Positions 1 through 7,739 of a DNA stretch of 64,000 nucleotides are shown here, piece after piece (position 1 is the first letter of the stretch; each line of letters opens with the position of its first letter). The stretch comes from an uncultured Corynebacterium sp. GTDB lineage: Bacteria; Actinomycetota; Actinomycetes; Mycobacteriales; Mycobacteriaceae. The DNA lies in the NCBI GenBank assembly GCA_946220775.1, contig CAMIFC010000001.1, positions 62,001-126,000 on the forward strand, written 5' to 3'. A program made the translations under genes and the position numbers. The notes under the pieces are model-generated. The model saw only the letters and a list, made by a program, of their open reading frames with translations. It did no database searches and was not told the origin of the DNA.

Positions 1-1
1 G

Positions 2-856
2 ATTCTCTCGGAGCCAAACAGCGGGTTCGGCTTCGAACGAGTCGGGCTCCCCGTGGACGGGTTTGGTCGGGTCGACCTCGCTGATCCCGCCACCGCCCAG
101 GTCGTGGATTCTCTCGACAACTCAACCACCGCACTGCTGAGTTGCATGTGGGCCAACAACGAGACCGGCAACATCCAGCCCGTCGCCGACCTCGCTGCTG
201 CTGCCACCACGGCGGGCGTACCGATGCACGTCGACGCGGTGCAAGCGATCGGCCGAGTGCCCATCAACTTCCACGATCTCAGCGCAACCACGCTGGCCGC
301 CTCGGCACATAAATTCGGCGGCCCACGATCCACCGGCTTGCTGCTTGTTCGTCGGGACGCCACTCTGAAATCCCCACTCCGTGGTGGAAACCAAGAACGC
401 GGACTGCGGTCCGGCACAGTCAATGTTCAAGGTGCGGTTGGGACTGCGGCGGCTCTGGCGTCCGAAATAGAGAATATGGAAAACTACAACGCGGCGATGC
501 GGGCGGTGCGCGATCGCGTGTGGGCGGTCATCGAAACGATCGATGACGTGCGCGTATGGACGAACGAACCGGCACTACCAGGGCATCTGCACGCCAGTTT
601 TCCGGGGGCTGAAGGCGATAGCCTCATCATGCTGCTGGATGCGAAGGGCGTGGATGCATCGACCGGCTCGGCGTGTGCAGCGGGCGTGAATCGAGCCAGC
701 CACGTGCTGGCCGCCATGGGGGTCGACGTGCAGGTCGCGCGCGGGGCACTCCGGCTGACTTTCGGCGCGGACACAAACCCGGCGGATGCACAGAAGATCG
801 CCGACATGCTGCCGGATGTGGTGGCGCAAGCACGCGCGGCGGGGATGGCCTTCTAA
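2..856 (+). CDS. Cysteine desulfurase (NifS/IscS-like), 5' end cut by the window
   Basis: PLP enzyme that takes sulfur from cysteine and leaves a persulfide on a catalytic cysteine. The frame is open from base 2, so the N-terminus lies outside the window and 284 residues are visible. Class V aminotransferase signatures are present: ANNETGNIQPV, the cofactor-contacting segment HVDAVQAIGRVPI, the PLP-lysine motif SAHKFGGP, and the active-site loop GSACAAG with its cysteine. The next gene downstream is mnmA, which needs persulfide sulfur for tRNA 2-thiolation, so this enzyme is probably its donor; it may also serve Fe-S assembly. A TGGCGTCC octamer lies in the gene at 456 and its complement at 355. 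The family call is firm. The exact subgroup is not settled because the N-terminus is missing. Confidence 0.93.
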   Translation: MLSEPNSGFGFERVGLPVDGFGRVDLADPATAQVVDSLDNSTTALLSCMWANNETGNIQPVADLAAAATTAGVPMHVDAVQAIGRVPINFHDLSATTLAASAHKFGGPRSTGLLLVRRDATLKSPLRGGNQERGLRSGTVNVQGAVGTAAALASEIENMENYNAAMRAVRDRVWAVIETIDDVRVWTNEPALPGHLHASFPGAEGDSLIMLLDAKGVDASTGSACAAGVNRASHVLAAMGVDVQVARGALRLTFGADTNPADAQKIADMLPDVVAQARAAGMAF

Positions 857-966
857 CTGATCGTGGACTTAACTTAAACCCGCAGGTGGGTGTAGGGTGC
901 AGAGGGTAAAACACCTCGCTGCCACCAGCGGCAGCACAGGGCACGAAGCAACAGAAGGGGAGCGCC

Positions 967-2163
967 ATGCGAGTTGTCGCAGCCATGTCCGGTGGAGTGG
1001 ACTCCGCCGTCGCCGCCGCCCGAGCGTTAGAAGCCGGCCACGAAGTCATCGGGGTGCACTTGGCACTATCGCAATCGCCGGAAGCCGTCCGCGCCGGATC
1101 CCGGGGGTGCTGCAGCCTCGAGGATTCCGCCGATGCGCGCCGCGTGGCGGACAAGCTCGGTATCCCGTTCTACGTGTGGGACTTTTCGGATCGCTTTAAA
1201 GAAGATGTCATCGACAACTTCGTGGATTCCTACGCCATCGGAGAAACGCCGAACCCGTGCTTGCGCTGCAACGAGAAGATCAAGTTCGAGGCCTTGTTGG
1301 ATCGCTCGATCGCGCTGGGCTTCGATGCCGTGGTCACCGGCCACTATGCCCGGTTGAAGGACGGTGTGATGCGCCGTGGCGTCGATAGTGACAAGGACCA
1401 GTCGTATGTGCTGGGAGTACTGACGGATGAACAGCTCGCGCACTGCATGTTCCCGGTGGGAGACACGGTCAAGCCGGAGATCCGGGAAGAGGCGGCGGAC
1501 AATGGTTTCGGGGTGGCGTCCAAGCCGGATAGCCACGATATTTGCTTCATTCCGGATGGCCGCACGCAGGCGTTTTTGGGTAACAAGATCGGCCTGCGCC
1601 CAGGCATGGTCACGGACAGCACCGGGGAGCAAGTTGCCGAGCACGATGGCGTGTATGGCTTCACCATTGGTCAGCGCAAGGGCCTGGGCGTGCCACGTGA
1701 GGCGCTGGATGGTCGCCCCCGGTACGTCACCGATATCAACGCCCACACCGGCACCGTGACGATCGGCACCCGCGAAGATCTGCGCGTCGGCGGGATCATC
1801 GCTGACCGTTTGAAGCGGTTGGATCCTGCCGTGCATGGCCGCGAATTCCGTTGTGACGTGCAGGTTCGTGCTCACGGCGGCGTCGTTCCTGCCATCGGTC
1901 GGTTGGTCGACGATCCAGATTCAAGGACGCCAGCCGGTCGCATCAAGGACTCTGACGAGCGACCATGGCGCCTGGAGCTGGAATTGCTTGAACCGCTCGA
2001 GGGCGTGGCTCGTGGCCAAGCTGCCGTGGTGTACCAGCCAGACGACGAGGGGGACATCCTCCTGGGGTCCGGCACGATTCGAGCAACGGTGCCCGTGGGC
2101 GCGCCACTGGTGGAGACGGTCGTAGGGGACACGACTGCAGAAGCCACTGCGTCCAACGCATAG
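967..2163 (+). CDS. mnmA: tRNA-specific 2-thiouridylase MnmA
   Basis: Cytosolic enzyme that makes the s2U34 modification of Lys, Glu and Gln tRNAs using ATP and persulfide sulfur. The protein has 398 residues, a little longer than the usual 360-370. The PP-loop SGGVDS lies at residues 8-13. The first catalytic cysteine is C101 in NPCLRCNEKIKF and the second is C194 in DICFIPDG. GHYARL follows at about 126-131. The ATG at 967 is preceded by a good ribosome binding site (AGGGGAG, 957-963). It follows the cysteine desulfurase by 110 nt and is followed without a gap by the MetE-like gene. The C-terminal quarter carries a poorly conserved insertion (about 310-335) of unknown meaning. Confidence 0.96.
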   Translation: MRVVAAMSGGVDSAVAAARALEAGHEVIGVHLALSQSPEAVRAGSRGCCSLEDSADARRVADKLGIPFYVWDFSDRFKEDVIDNFVDSYAIGETPNPCLRCNEKIKFEALLDRSIALGFDAVVTGHYARLKDGVMRRGVDSDKDQSYVLGVLTDEQLAHCMFPVGDTVKPEIREEAADNGFGVASKPDSHDICFIPDGRTQAFLGNKIGLRPGMVTDSTGEQVAEHDGVYGFTIGQRKGLGVPREALDGRPRYVTDINAHTGTVTIGTREDLRVGGIIADRLKRLDPAVHGREFRCDVQVRAHGGVVPAIGRLVDDPDSRTPAGRIKDSDERPWRLELELLEPLEGVARGQAAVVYQPDDEGDILLGSGTIRATVPVGAPLVETVVGDTTAEATASNA

Positions 2164-3330
2164 GTGGGCGCGAACTCTGTGAACGAGAATTCACCGGACC
2201 GCATCGCCAGAATCCCCTGGTGGGAAAGCGTTGCGACTACCCATCCCGATGTACCAACCGCGATGGCGGCGACGCTTCGCCGTGGCGTTGATGTGGACGA
2301 GGATACCGGCGCGCCGGGCCTGCTGGCGCTGCCGCGGATCCAGCCAGCGGCGGAGCCGGGGATCAAGGACGTTGCACTGGATCTGACCGCGATCACGGCA
2401 GCGCTCGGACAACTGGATCTGGCTGCCAATTCCCGGGGTTGGGAACTGGTGGGTGGCCGGACGTTGATTGGTCGGCAGACTCGGGCTTTCATGTCGGAGC
2501 TGCGGGACGTGGTGGAAGCAGAGCTCACAACTGATGAGGTCGGCCGACCACGTGCTCCCAGGATCCTGGTCAACGTACTCGGCCCGTGGAGCTTTGGCGC
2601 GTCAGTAGAACTCGGCGGGCACCCCATCATGGCTGATCGGCCAGCGTTTCGGGATGTTGCGCTCACCCTAGGTGAAGGGATAGCTGCCTTTTGTGACTGG
2701 CTGTCGGCCGCCACGGGAGCCGAAGTGATTGTCGGGCTCCACGAACCACTGGTCGCGGAGATCTTGGGTGGACTGCCCGGACCAACCCAGTGGTCGAGCC
2801 TGAAGCCGGTCGACCGGGGACACGTCATTGGCGTGTGGCGCCGGTTGCGCGGTCAATTGCCACCGCATGTTCCGGTGTTGTTGCATGATTGCCCCGAGCC
2901 CCTGCTGGGGGACATCGCGGAGGCAGGCTTTACTTTTGTGGGGATCCCGCTGGACCACGTGACCGGGGAGCACGCCACCACGGCAGCGAAGGACGCCGTC
3001 GGAGCCCTCATCGGTGCGGGACAGTCCATCGGGCTGCGCGTGGCCACGGGGGACGTCGCCATGGGCGACGCGACCACGGGCGACGCGACGGTCACGCGTG
3101 ACGCGGGTGGCGTCCGAAAAATTGAAGATTCTGCGGCGACGATCGCCGGGAAGGTGACCCGCCTGTGGTCGCAGTGGAGCTTTGAGCCGGAACTGCTGGT
3201 CGAGCGGGTGAGCGTCTTCGTCGCCACCGCCCGGGAGGGGCGCACGCAGGAACTCGTGTTGAGCCCCGCATCAGCGGCCAGCCAGGCAGCGATTGCGCGC
3301 ACCGCTGCCCGGAACCTGGCGACCGGCTAG
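2164..3330 (+). CDS. Cobalamin-independent methionine synthase (MetE)-like protein
   Basis: Protein of 388 residues related to the C-terminal half of MetE and UROD-like TIM barrels (for example NVLGPWSFGASVELGG and LLHDCPEPLLGDIAEAGF). It is far too short for full MetE (about 750 residues), and I see no clear HxC-type zinc site, so methionine synthase activity is not supported. From memory, C. glutamicum keeps a similar gene between mnmA and ligA, which suggests a conserved but uncharacterised role. The start is taken as the GTG directly after the mnmA stop; a GTG at 2179 is an alternative. A short in-frame repeat of GD(V/A)xxGDAT units at about residues 297-308 looks like local repeat expansion. 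Its stop codon overlaps that of convergent ligA. Confidence 0.75.
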   Translation: MGANSVNENSPDRIARIPWWESVATTHPDVPTAMAATLRRGVDVDEDTGAPGLLALPRIQPAAEPGIKDVALDLTAITAALGQLDLAANSRGWELVGGRTLIGRQTRAFMSELRDVVEAELTTDEVGRPRAPRILVNVLGPWSFGASVELGGHPIMADRPAFRDVALTLGEGIAAFCDWLSAATGAEVIVGLHEPLVAEILGGLPGPTQWSSLKPVDRGHVIGVWRRLRGQLPPHVPVLLHDCPEPLLGDIAEAGFTFVGIPLDHVTGEHATTAAKDAVGALIGAGQSIGLRVATGDVAMGDATTGDATVTRDAGGVRKIEDSAATIAGKVTRLWSQWSFEPELLVERVSVFVATAREGRTQELVLSPASAASQAAIARTAARNLATG

Positions 3331-5450
3331 TCTGCTGGGCCGTTGGCCAGGAGGTCCTTGAACCCGTCCTCATCCAGCACAGGAACGCCAAGTTCCTCCG
3401 CCTTGGTGAGCTTCGAGCCGGCCTTTTCTCCGGCGACCACGTAACTGGTTTTCTTCGACACGCTGCCCGCCGCCTTGCCGCCGCGGGATTCAATCGCTTC
3501 CTTCGCGCTGGTTCGGTCGAAGTCCACCAAGGTTCCGGTAACAACGACCGTCAATCCATCAAACAGGTCGGCGACGATCTCGCCACCGGCATCGTCGGTC
3601 GGCTCATCGTCTTCGTCTGCCTCCATGCGGACACCGGCGTCTGCCCACCGGTCAACGATCTCTTGGTGCCAATCGACCTGGAACCAGTCCAGAACCGATT
3701 GCGCGATGATGGGGCCGACACCATCGATTTGGGACATCGTCTCCAGATCGGCAGTGCGCAGCGCGGGGATGGACCGGTAGTGCGCGGCGAGCGCTTTGGC
3801 TGCAGTCGGCCCCACGTGGCGGATGGATAGCGCGACGATGACGCGCCAGAGGTCGACTTGCTTGGCGTCCTGAAGCTTGGTCAGCAACGTTTCGCCCTGC
3901 TTGTTGACCTTCCCGGATTTCGTAACGTACGCCTCGGTGCGGGACAGGTCATTTTCGGAAAGGTCGAACAGCATTGTCTCGTCCGGCAACACGCCACTGT
4001 GGATGAGGTCATAGGCGGCCTTTTCACCCAGCGCGTCGATATCGAACGCACCTCGACCAGCAAGGTAGGTCAACCGGGTGTGGAGCTGGCCAGGGCAATA
4101 GCGGGTGTTCGGGCACCGCCAGTCAACGTCCCCGGCTTTTGACGGCGCAAGCACGGCACCGCATTCCGGGCACAAGCTGGAGAATGCGAATTCCCGTTCA
4201 CGGCCGTTTCGGTTGTCTTCGACTGGCCCCAAGACCTCGGGGATGACCTCTCCGGCCTTGCGGATCATGATGTCATCGCCAAGCCGCACGCCCTTGCGGT
4301 GTGCCTCTTCTGGATTGTGCAGCGTAGCCATCGTGACCGTAGAGCCAGCCATGTACTTCGGCTCCATCACAGCAAAAGGGGTCGCCCGGCCGGTACGCCC
4401 AATGCCGACCCGAATGTTGTGCAGGCGAGTCATCGCCTCTTCCGGCGGATATTTAAACGCGATCGCCCAGCGCGGCGCGCGGGACGTGGTGCCGTAGGAC
4501 AACTGAGATTCAAGATCGTCGACCTTGATGACCAGCCCATCCATTTCATGCGCGGCATCGTGTCGATGCTCACCCCAGTACTTGACCTGTGCGAGCACCT
4601 CCTTCGCGGTGTGGACCTGCTTCGTGTACGGGCTGACGGGCAGTCCCCAAGCGGCCAGCGCCTGGTAGGCCTCGTGCTGAGAACCCGGTGCGAAACCTTC
4701 ACGGGCGCCAATGCCATGGCAGATGAGCCGCAACGGACGCTTGGCAGTATCTTCCGCGTTCTTCTGCCGCATGGCCCCGGCCGCAGCATTGCGGGGGTTG
4801 GCGAACATTTTCAGACCTTCAGCCTGGCGTTGCTTATTCATTTCCGCGAAATCCTCCACGGTAATGAACACCTCGCCACGCACTTCCAACACCTCTGGCA
4901 CCGGGAATTCCTCGGTCGCGGTCAGGGATGCCGGGATGTCTTTGAGCGTCCGGGCGTTGTGCGTGATGTCCTCGCCCGTGGTGCCATCGCCGCGGGTCAG
5001 CGCCAATTCGAGCTCACCATTCCGGTACAGCAGGTTGATGGATGCACCATCGATCTTGAGTTCGGTGAGGTAGGTTTTCGCCGGCGTGCGGTGCAGCCAG
5101 CCTTCGAGCTGCTCAGTATCGAAGGCGTTGTCCAGACTGAGCATCGGCTGGAGGTGGTCGACGTTTCTAAATGGGCTGGATTCCGGGGGAGCGGGGGAGA
5201 CCTCCTGCGTGGGGCTTGGGCCCGTCACGGCTTCGGGGTGCTCGGCCTCGAGTGCGTGCAGCTTGCGGAGCAGCTCGTCGAATTCCGCGTCGGAGATTTC
5301 CGGCGTGGCGTAGTAGTAGCGTTCGCGGTGGTGGCGCACTAAGTCCGCGAGTTTTTCCCATTCGTGCGCGTGGTCCGCCGCTGTAGCGTCTGTTGATTCC
5401 TTATTCACACCCGTAGTCACAGCACCACAGTCTAGTGGGTTCCCGATCAT
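3327..5450 (-). CDS. ligA: NAD-dependent DNA ligase LigA
   Basis: Essential ligase that seals nicks in replication and repair using NAD+. The protein has 707 residues, normal for the family. From the N-terminus it shows the Ia domain (RHHRERYYYATPEISDAEFDELL), the adenylation motif LKIDGA with K132, the OB fold, a four-cysteine zinc finger (CPECG ... CPNTRYCPGQL, about 430-460), helix-hairpin-helix repeats (VGPTAAKAL, IDGVGPIIAQSV) and a C-terminal BRCT domain (about 625-707). The ATG at 5450 is the longest start; a GTG about 14 codons inside is an alternative, as the conserved region begins near residue 30. A TGGCGTCCTAAAAAG element sits directly upstream of this ATG. The 3' end overlaps the convergent MetE-like gene by 4 nt. 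Confidence 0.96.
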   Translation of the reverse strand: MIGNPLDCGAVTTGVNKESTDATAADHAHEWEKLADLVRHHRERYYYATPEISDAEFDELLRKLHALEAEHPEAVTGPSPTQEVSPAPPESSPFRNVDHLQPMLSLDNAFDTEQLEGWLHRTPAKTYLTELKIDGASINLLYRNGELELALTRGDGTTGEDITHNARTLKDIPASLTATEEFPVPEVLEVRGEVFITVEDFAEMNKQRQAEGLKMFANPRNAAAGAMRQKNAEDTAKRPLRLICHGIGAREGFAPGSQHEAYQALAAWGLPVSPYTKQVHTAKEVLAQVKYWGEHRHDAAHEMDGLVIKVDDLESQLSYGTTSRAPRWAIAFKYPPEEAMTRLHNIRVGIGRTGRATPFAVMEPKYMAGSTVTMATLHNPEEAHRKGVRLGDDIMIRKAGEVIPEVLGPVEDNRNGREREFAFSSLCPECGAVLAPSKAGDVDWRCPNTRYCPGQLHTRLTYLAGRGAFDIDALGEKAAYDLIHSGVLPDETMLFDLSENDLSRTEAYVTKSGKVNKQGETLLTKLQDAKQVDLWRVIVALSIRHVGPTAAKALAAHYRSIPALRTADLETMSQIDGVGPIIAQSVLDWFQVDWHQEIVDRWADAGVRMEADEDDEPTDDAGGEIVADLFDGLTVVVTGTLVDFDRTSAKEAIESRGGKAAGSVSKKTSYVVAGEKAGSKLTKAEELGVPVLDEDGFKDLLANGPAD

Positions 5451-5458
5451 TCTTTTTA

Positions 5459-5466
5459 GGACGCCA
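5459..5466 (-). repeat. Intergenic copy of the TGGCGTCC octamer (upstream of ligA)
   Basis: On the minus strand it reads TTGGCGTCCTAAAAAG and ends just before the ligA start. It is one of two inverted copies in this 408-nt intergenic region. The other is at 5615. Confidence 0.85.
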
Positions 5467-5487
5467 ACCCGTATAGGAATACATTTG

Positions 5488-5501
5488 TGTAATTAGTTAC
5501 A
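5488..5501. promoter_or_regulatory. 14-bp palindrome, candidate operator
   Basis: TGTAA-TTAG-TTACA is a perfect inverted repeat in the AT-rich divergent region between ligA and the carboxylase genes. Its size and form suit a TetR-family dimer site. In C. glutamicum the TetR regulator FasR controls fatty acid genes, but I cannot confirm that this is its site. Confidence 0.4.
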
Positions 5502-5574
5502 TCTTTCCTCGCAGAAAGTGATGTGGGTCATAATTGCTGACGGTGGGTAAAATTAACCGGGTGTAGTGATTAGG

Positions 5575-5602
5575 TTGGCCAATATAGTTAAGTATTTATA
5601 GT
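5575..5602 (+). promoter_or_regulatory. Candidate promoter for the accBC-accD-fas block
   Basis: TTGGCC (5575-5580), a 16-nt spacer and TATAGT (5597-5602) form a plausible sigma-A promoter pointing to the carboxylase gene. It would give a leader of about 250 nt before the start at 5859, long for this window. The leader is purine-rich with several GGGGG runs and no convincing gene. The rest of the 5451-5858 gap holds only the palindrome and two octamers. Confidence 0.45.
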
Positions 5603-5614
5603 TGGCGGCCGGAA

Positions 5615-5622
5615 TGGCGTCC
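5615..5622 (+). repeat. Intergenic copy of the TGGCGTCC octamer (accBC leader)
   Basis: Reads ATGGCGTCCTAAAAAAGG. It is inverted relative to the copy at 5459. The TAAAAA flank is shared with the 5459 and 20163 copies. Confidence 0.85.
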
Positions 5623-5858
5623 TAAAAAAGGGGGATGAACAGGGGGAAGGTGGAAGGTCTCGCATGGGGGAAAGGGGCATAATTATTTAATTAGCGGGGG
5701 CAATTTGTCGACATGGGGGCGCTGGGCGACGGGTGATTGGGATGAAAAGTCCTTAGAGTGTGCCAATCCCGCTAGATCCGACTCGGTTGCTGAAAAAACG
5801 GCGATCGAGTGGGTGATGGCGGTCACACATGACATCTCCCACGTCGAAAGGATCCTGC

Positions 5859-7736
5859 ATGCTCGCACCGGACGCGTCCAAGATATTGATTGCGAATCGA
5901 GGTGAGATCGCGGCCCGCATCATCCGCACCTGCCTCGATCACAACATCCCCACGGTTGCCGTCTACGCAGACCAAGACCGTGAATCCCCCGCGGTGGAGC
6001 TCGCCACCGAGGCCTACGCGCTCGAGGGAACGACGATCCAGGACACCTACCTGGACGCCGACAAGATCCTGGACATCGCCCGTGCAGCAGGGGCAACCCA
6101 CATTCACCCCGGCTACGGCTTCCTTTCCGAGATTGATACCTTCGCCGACCAGATCACCGAGGCGGGCATCACCTGGATCGGCCCATCGGGAGACACGATC
6201 CGCCAACTCGGTGACAAAATCAGTGCCCGCCGCACCGCGACTAAAGCTGGCGTATCTCCGGTGCCAGGCACCAACGACCCCGTCAGCGGCATGGCAGAAA
6301 TCAATGCTTTCATCGACGAGCACCAGCTGCCGATCGTCTTGAAGCGCGCCGACGGCGGAGGTGGCCGCGGCATCTACATCCTGCGCACCGACGCGGACGT
6401 CACCGCATTCGAGGCACGACACGCCGCAAACGACGCCGACCTCGAGGGCTTCTTCATCGAGAAGTTCGTGGAAAATGGCCGCCACGTCGAAACCCAGTGC
6501 ATGCGCGATAGCCACGGCAACTTCGCCGTCGTTACCACGCGTGACTGCTCCGTACAGCGACGCAACCAGAAGCTGATCGAAGAAGCACCCGCACCGGGCC
6601 TATCGGATGCAGTGATGGCACGGCTTGAAGAATGGTCACGCTCCCTGTTCGATACCACCGACTACGTCGGCCTTGGCACCTGTGAGTTCCTGGTCGAAGG
6701 CGACAACGTGTACTTCCTGGAGGTCAACCCACGCCTGCAGGTCGAGCACACGGTCTCCGAGGAAATCACAGGACTGGACATGGTCGCCGAGCAGCTCCGC
6801 ATCGCTAACGGCGAGGAACTGACGACGGTGCCCGAGCTGCGTGGACACTCCGTGGAATTGCGCATCACCTCCGAGGACCCGCTTGATGGCCTGACCCCGA
6901 CCTCCGGCACGATTCGCTCCCTGACCTGGCCACTGGGCCACGGCGTGCGCATCGAAACCGGCGTGCGCGAGGGAGACACCGTCACGGCAGACTTCGACTC
7001 GATGATCCTCAAACTGATCATCACCGCGTCCGACCGCAAGACCGCGCTGGCGCGTTGCCGCCGCGCGCTATCGGAATTCCGCATCGACGGAATCGCCACG
7101 CCGGTGCCACTGCTCGATGCCGTGCTCGGCCACCCAGACTTCACAGGCGAGACCGAACGCGGCTTCGCCGTGGGCACCACCTGGCTGGAAAAGAAGTACC
7201 TGCCCAACACGGATATGGCCGAGTTGGTCGCAAACTTCGCGACCAGCAACGGCGTGACCCTCACCAACTCTTCGCCGGAGACCACCGAGACGGAAGGCGG
7301 CGAGCTCAAGGACCTCGTCATCGAGCTGGACGGCAAGCGTCGTCATCTGCGCCTGCCCGCAGGCGTGTTCACCGGAGGCGGCGGATCCGGTGCCGTGCAG
7401 AAGCCACAGCAGCCACGCCGTGGCAGCCGGAAGCGCGCAGCAGGCGCCGGGTCGGGCGACGGCCAGATCGGCGCTGATGGCGTGCTGGCGTCCCCGATGC
7501 AGGGCATCGTCGTTTCCATTCCAGTGACCCCAGGACAAGAAGTCGCGGAAGGCGACCTGTTGGTGGTCATGGAAGCGATGAAGATGGAGAAATACGTGCA
7601 CGCCAGCCGGGCTGGCGTCATCGAAGAAATCCTCGTCGACGTCGCGGCCAATATACCAGCGGGCACCCCGATGCTGAAGGTCGGCGAGTCCGAAAACGCA
7701 GCCGTCGCAACCACTGAAACCCAGGAAGAGGCGTAA
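5859..7736 (+). CDS. Acyl-CoA carboxylase alpha subunit (biotin carboxylase plus biotin carrier)
   Basis: ATP-dependent carboxylation of biotin, the first half-reaction of acetyl- or propionyl-CoA carboxylase. The protein has 625 residues: a biotin carboxylase fold from ILIANRGEIAARI, the glycine-rich ATP loop KRADGGGGRGIYI, and CSVQRRNQK and FLEVNPRLQVEH near the active site. A Gly/Pro/basic linker follows, then a C-terminal biotinyl domain with EAMKME (lysine 575, 50 residues from the end). I chose the ATG at 5859 because it follows GAAAGGA at good spacing; an ATG at 5829 would add ten residues. The beta subunit starts 3 nt after its stop and fas follows, so its product malonyl-CoA probably feeds the synthase. 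Substrate preference cannot be read from the sequence. Confidence 0.93.
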   Translation: MLAPDASKILIANRGEIAARIIRTCLDHNIPTVAVYADQDRESPAVELATEAYALEGTTIQDTYLDADKILDIARAAGATHIHPGYGFLSEIDTFADQITEAGITWIGPSGDTIRQLGDKISARRTATKAGVSPVPGTNDPVSGMAEINAFIDEHQLPIVLKRADGGGGRGIYILRTDADVTAFEARHAANDADLEGFFIEKFVENGRHVETQCMRDSHGNFAVVTTRDCSVQRRNQKLIEEAPAPGLSDAVMARLEEWSRSLFDTTDYVGLGTCEFLVEGDNVYFLEVNPRLQVEHTVSEEITGLDMVAEQLRIANGEELTTVPELRGHSVELRITSEDPLDGLTPTSGTIRSLTWPLGHGVRIETGVREGDTVTADFDSMILKLIITASDRKTALARCRRALSEFRIDGIATPVPLLDAVLGHPDFTGETERGFAVGTTWLEKKYLPNTDMAELVANFATSNGVTLTNSSPETTETEGGELKDLVIELDGKRRHLRLPAGVFTGGGGSGAVQKPQQPRRGSRKRAAGAGSGDGQIGADGVLASPMQGIVVSIPVTPGQEVAEGDLLVVMEAMKMEKYVHASRAGVIEEILVDVAANIPAGTPMLKVGESENAAVATTETQEEA

Positions 7737-7739
7737 TTG

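Noticed and set aside
5705..5905. Open frame of 66 codons in the acc leader
   Set aside because: Starts from a poor TTG, runs into the accBC gene in another frame, and has no RBS or known motif.
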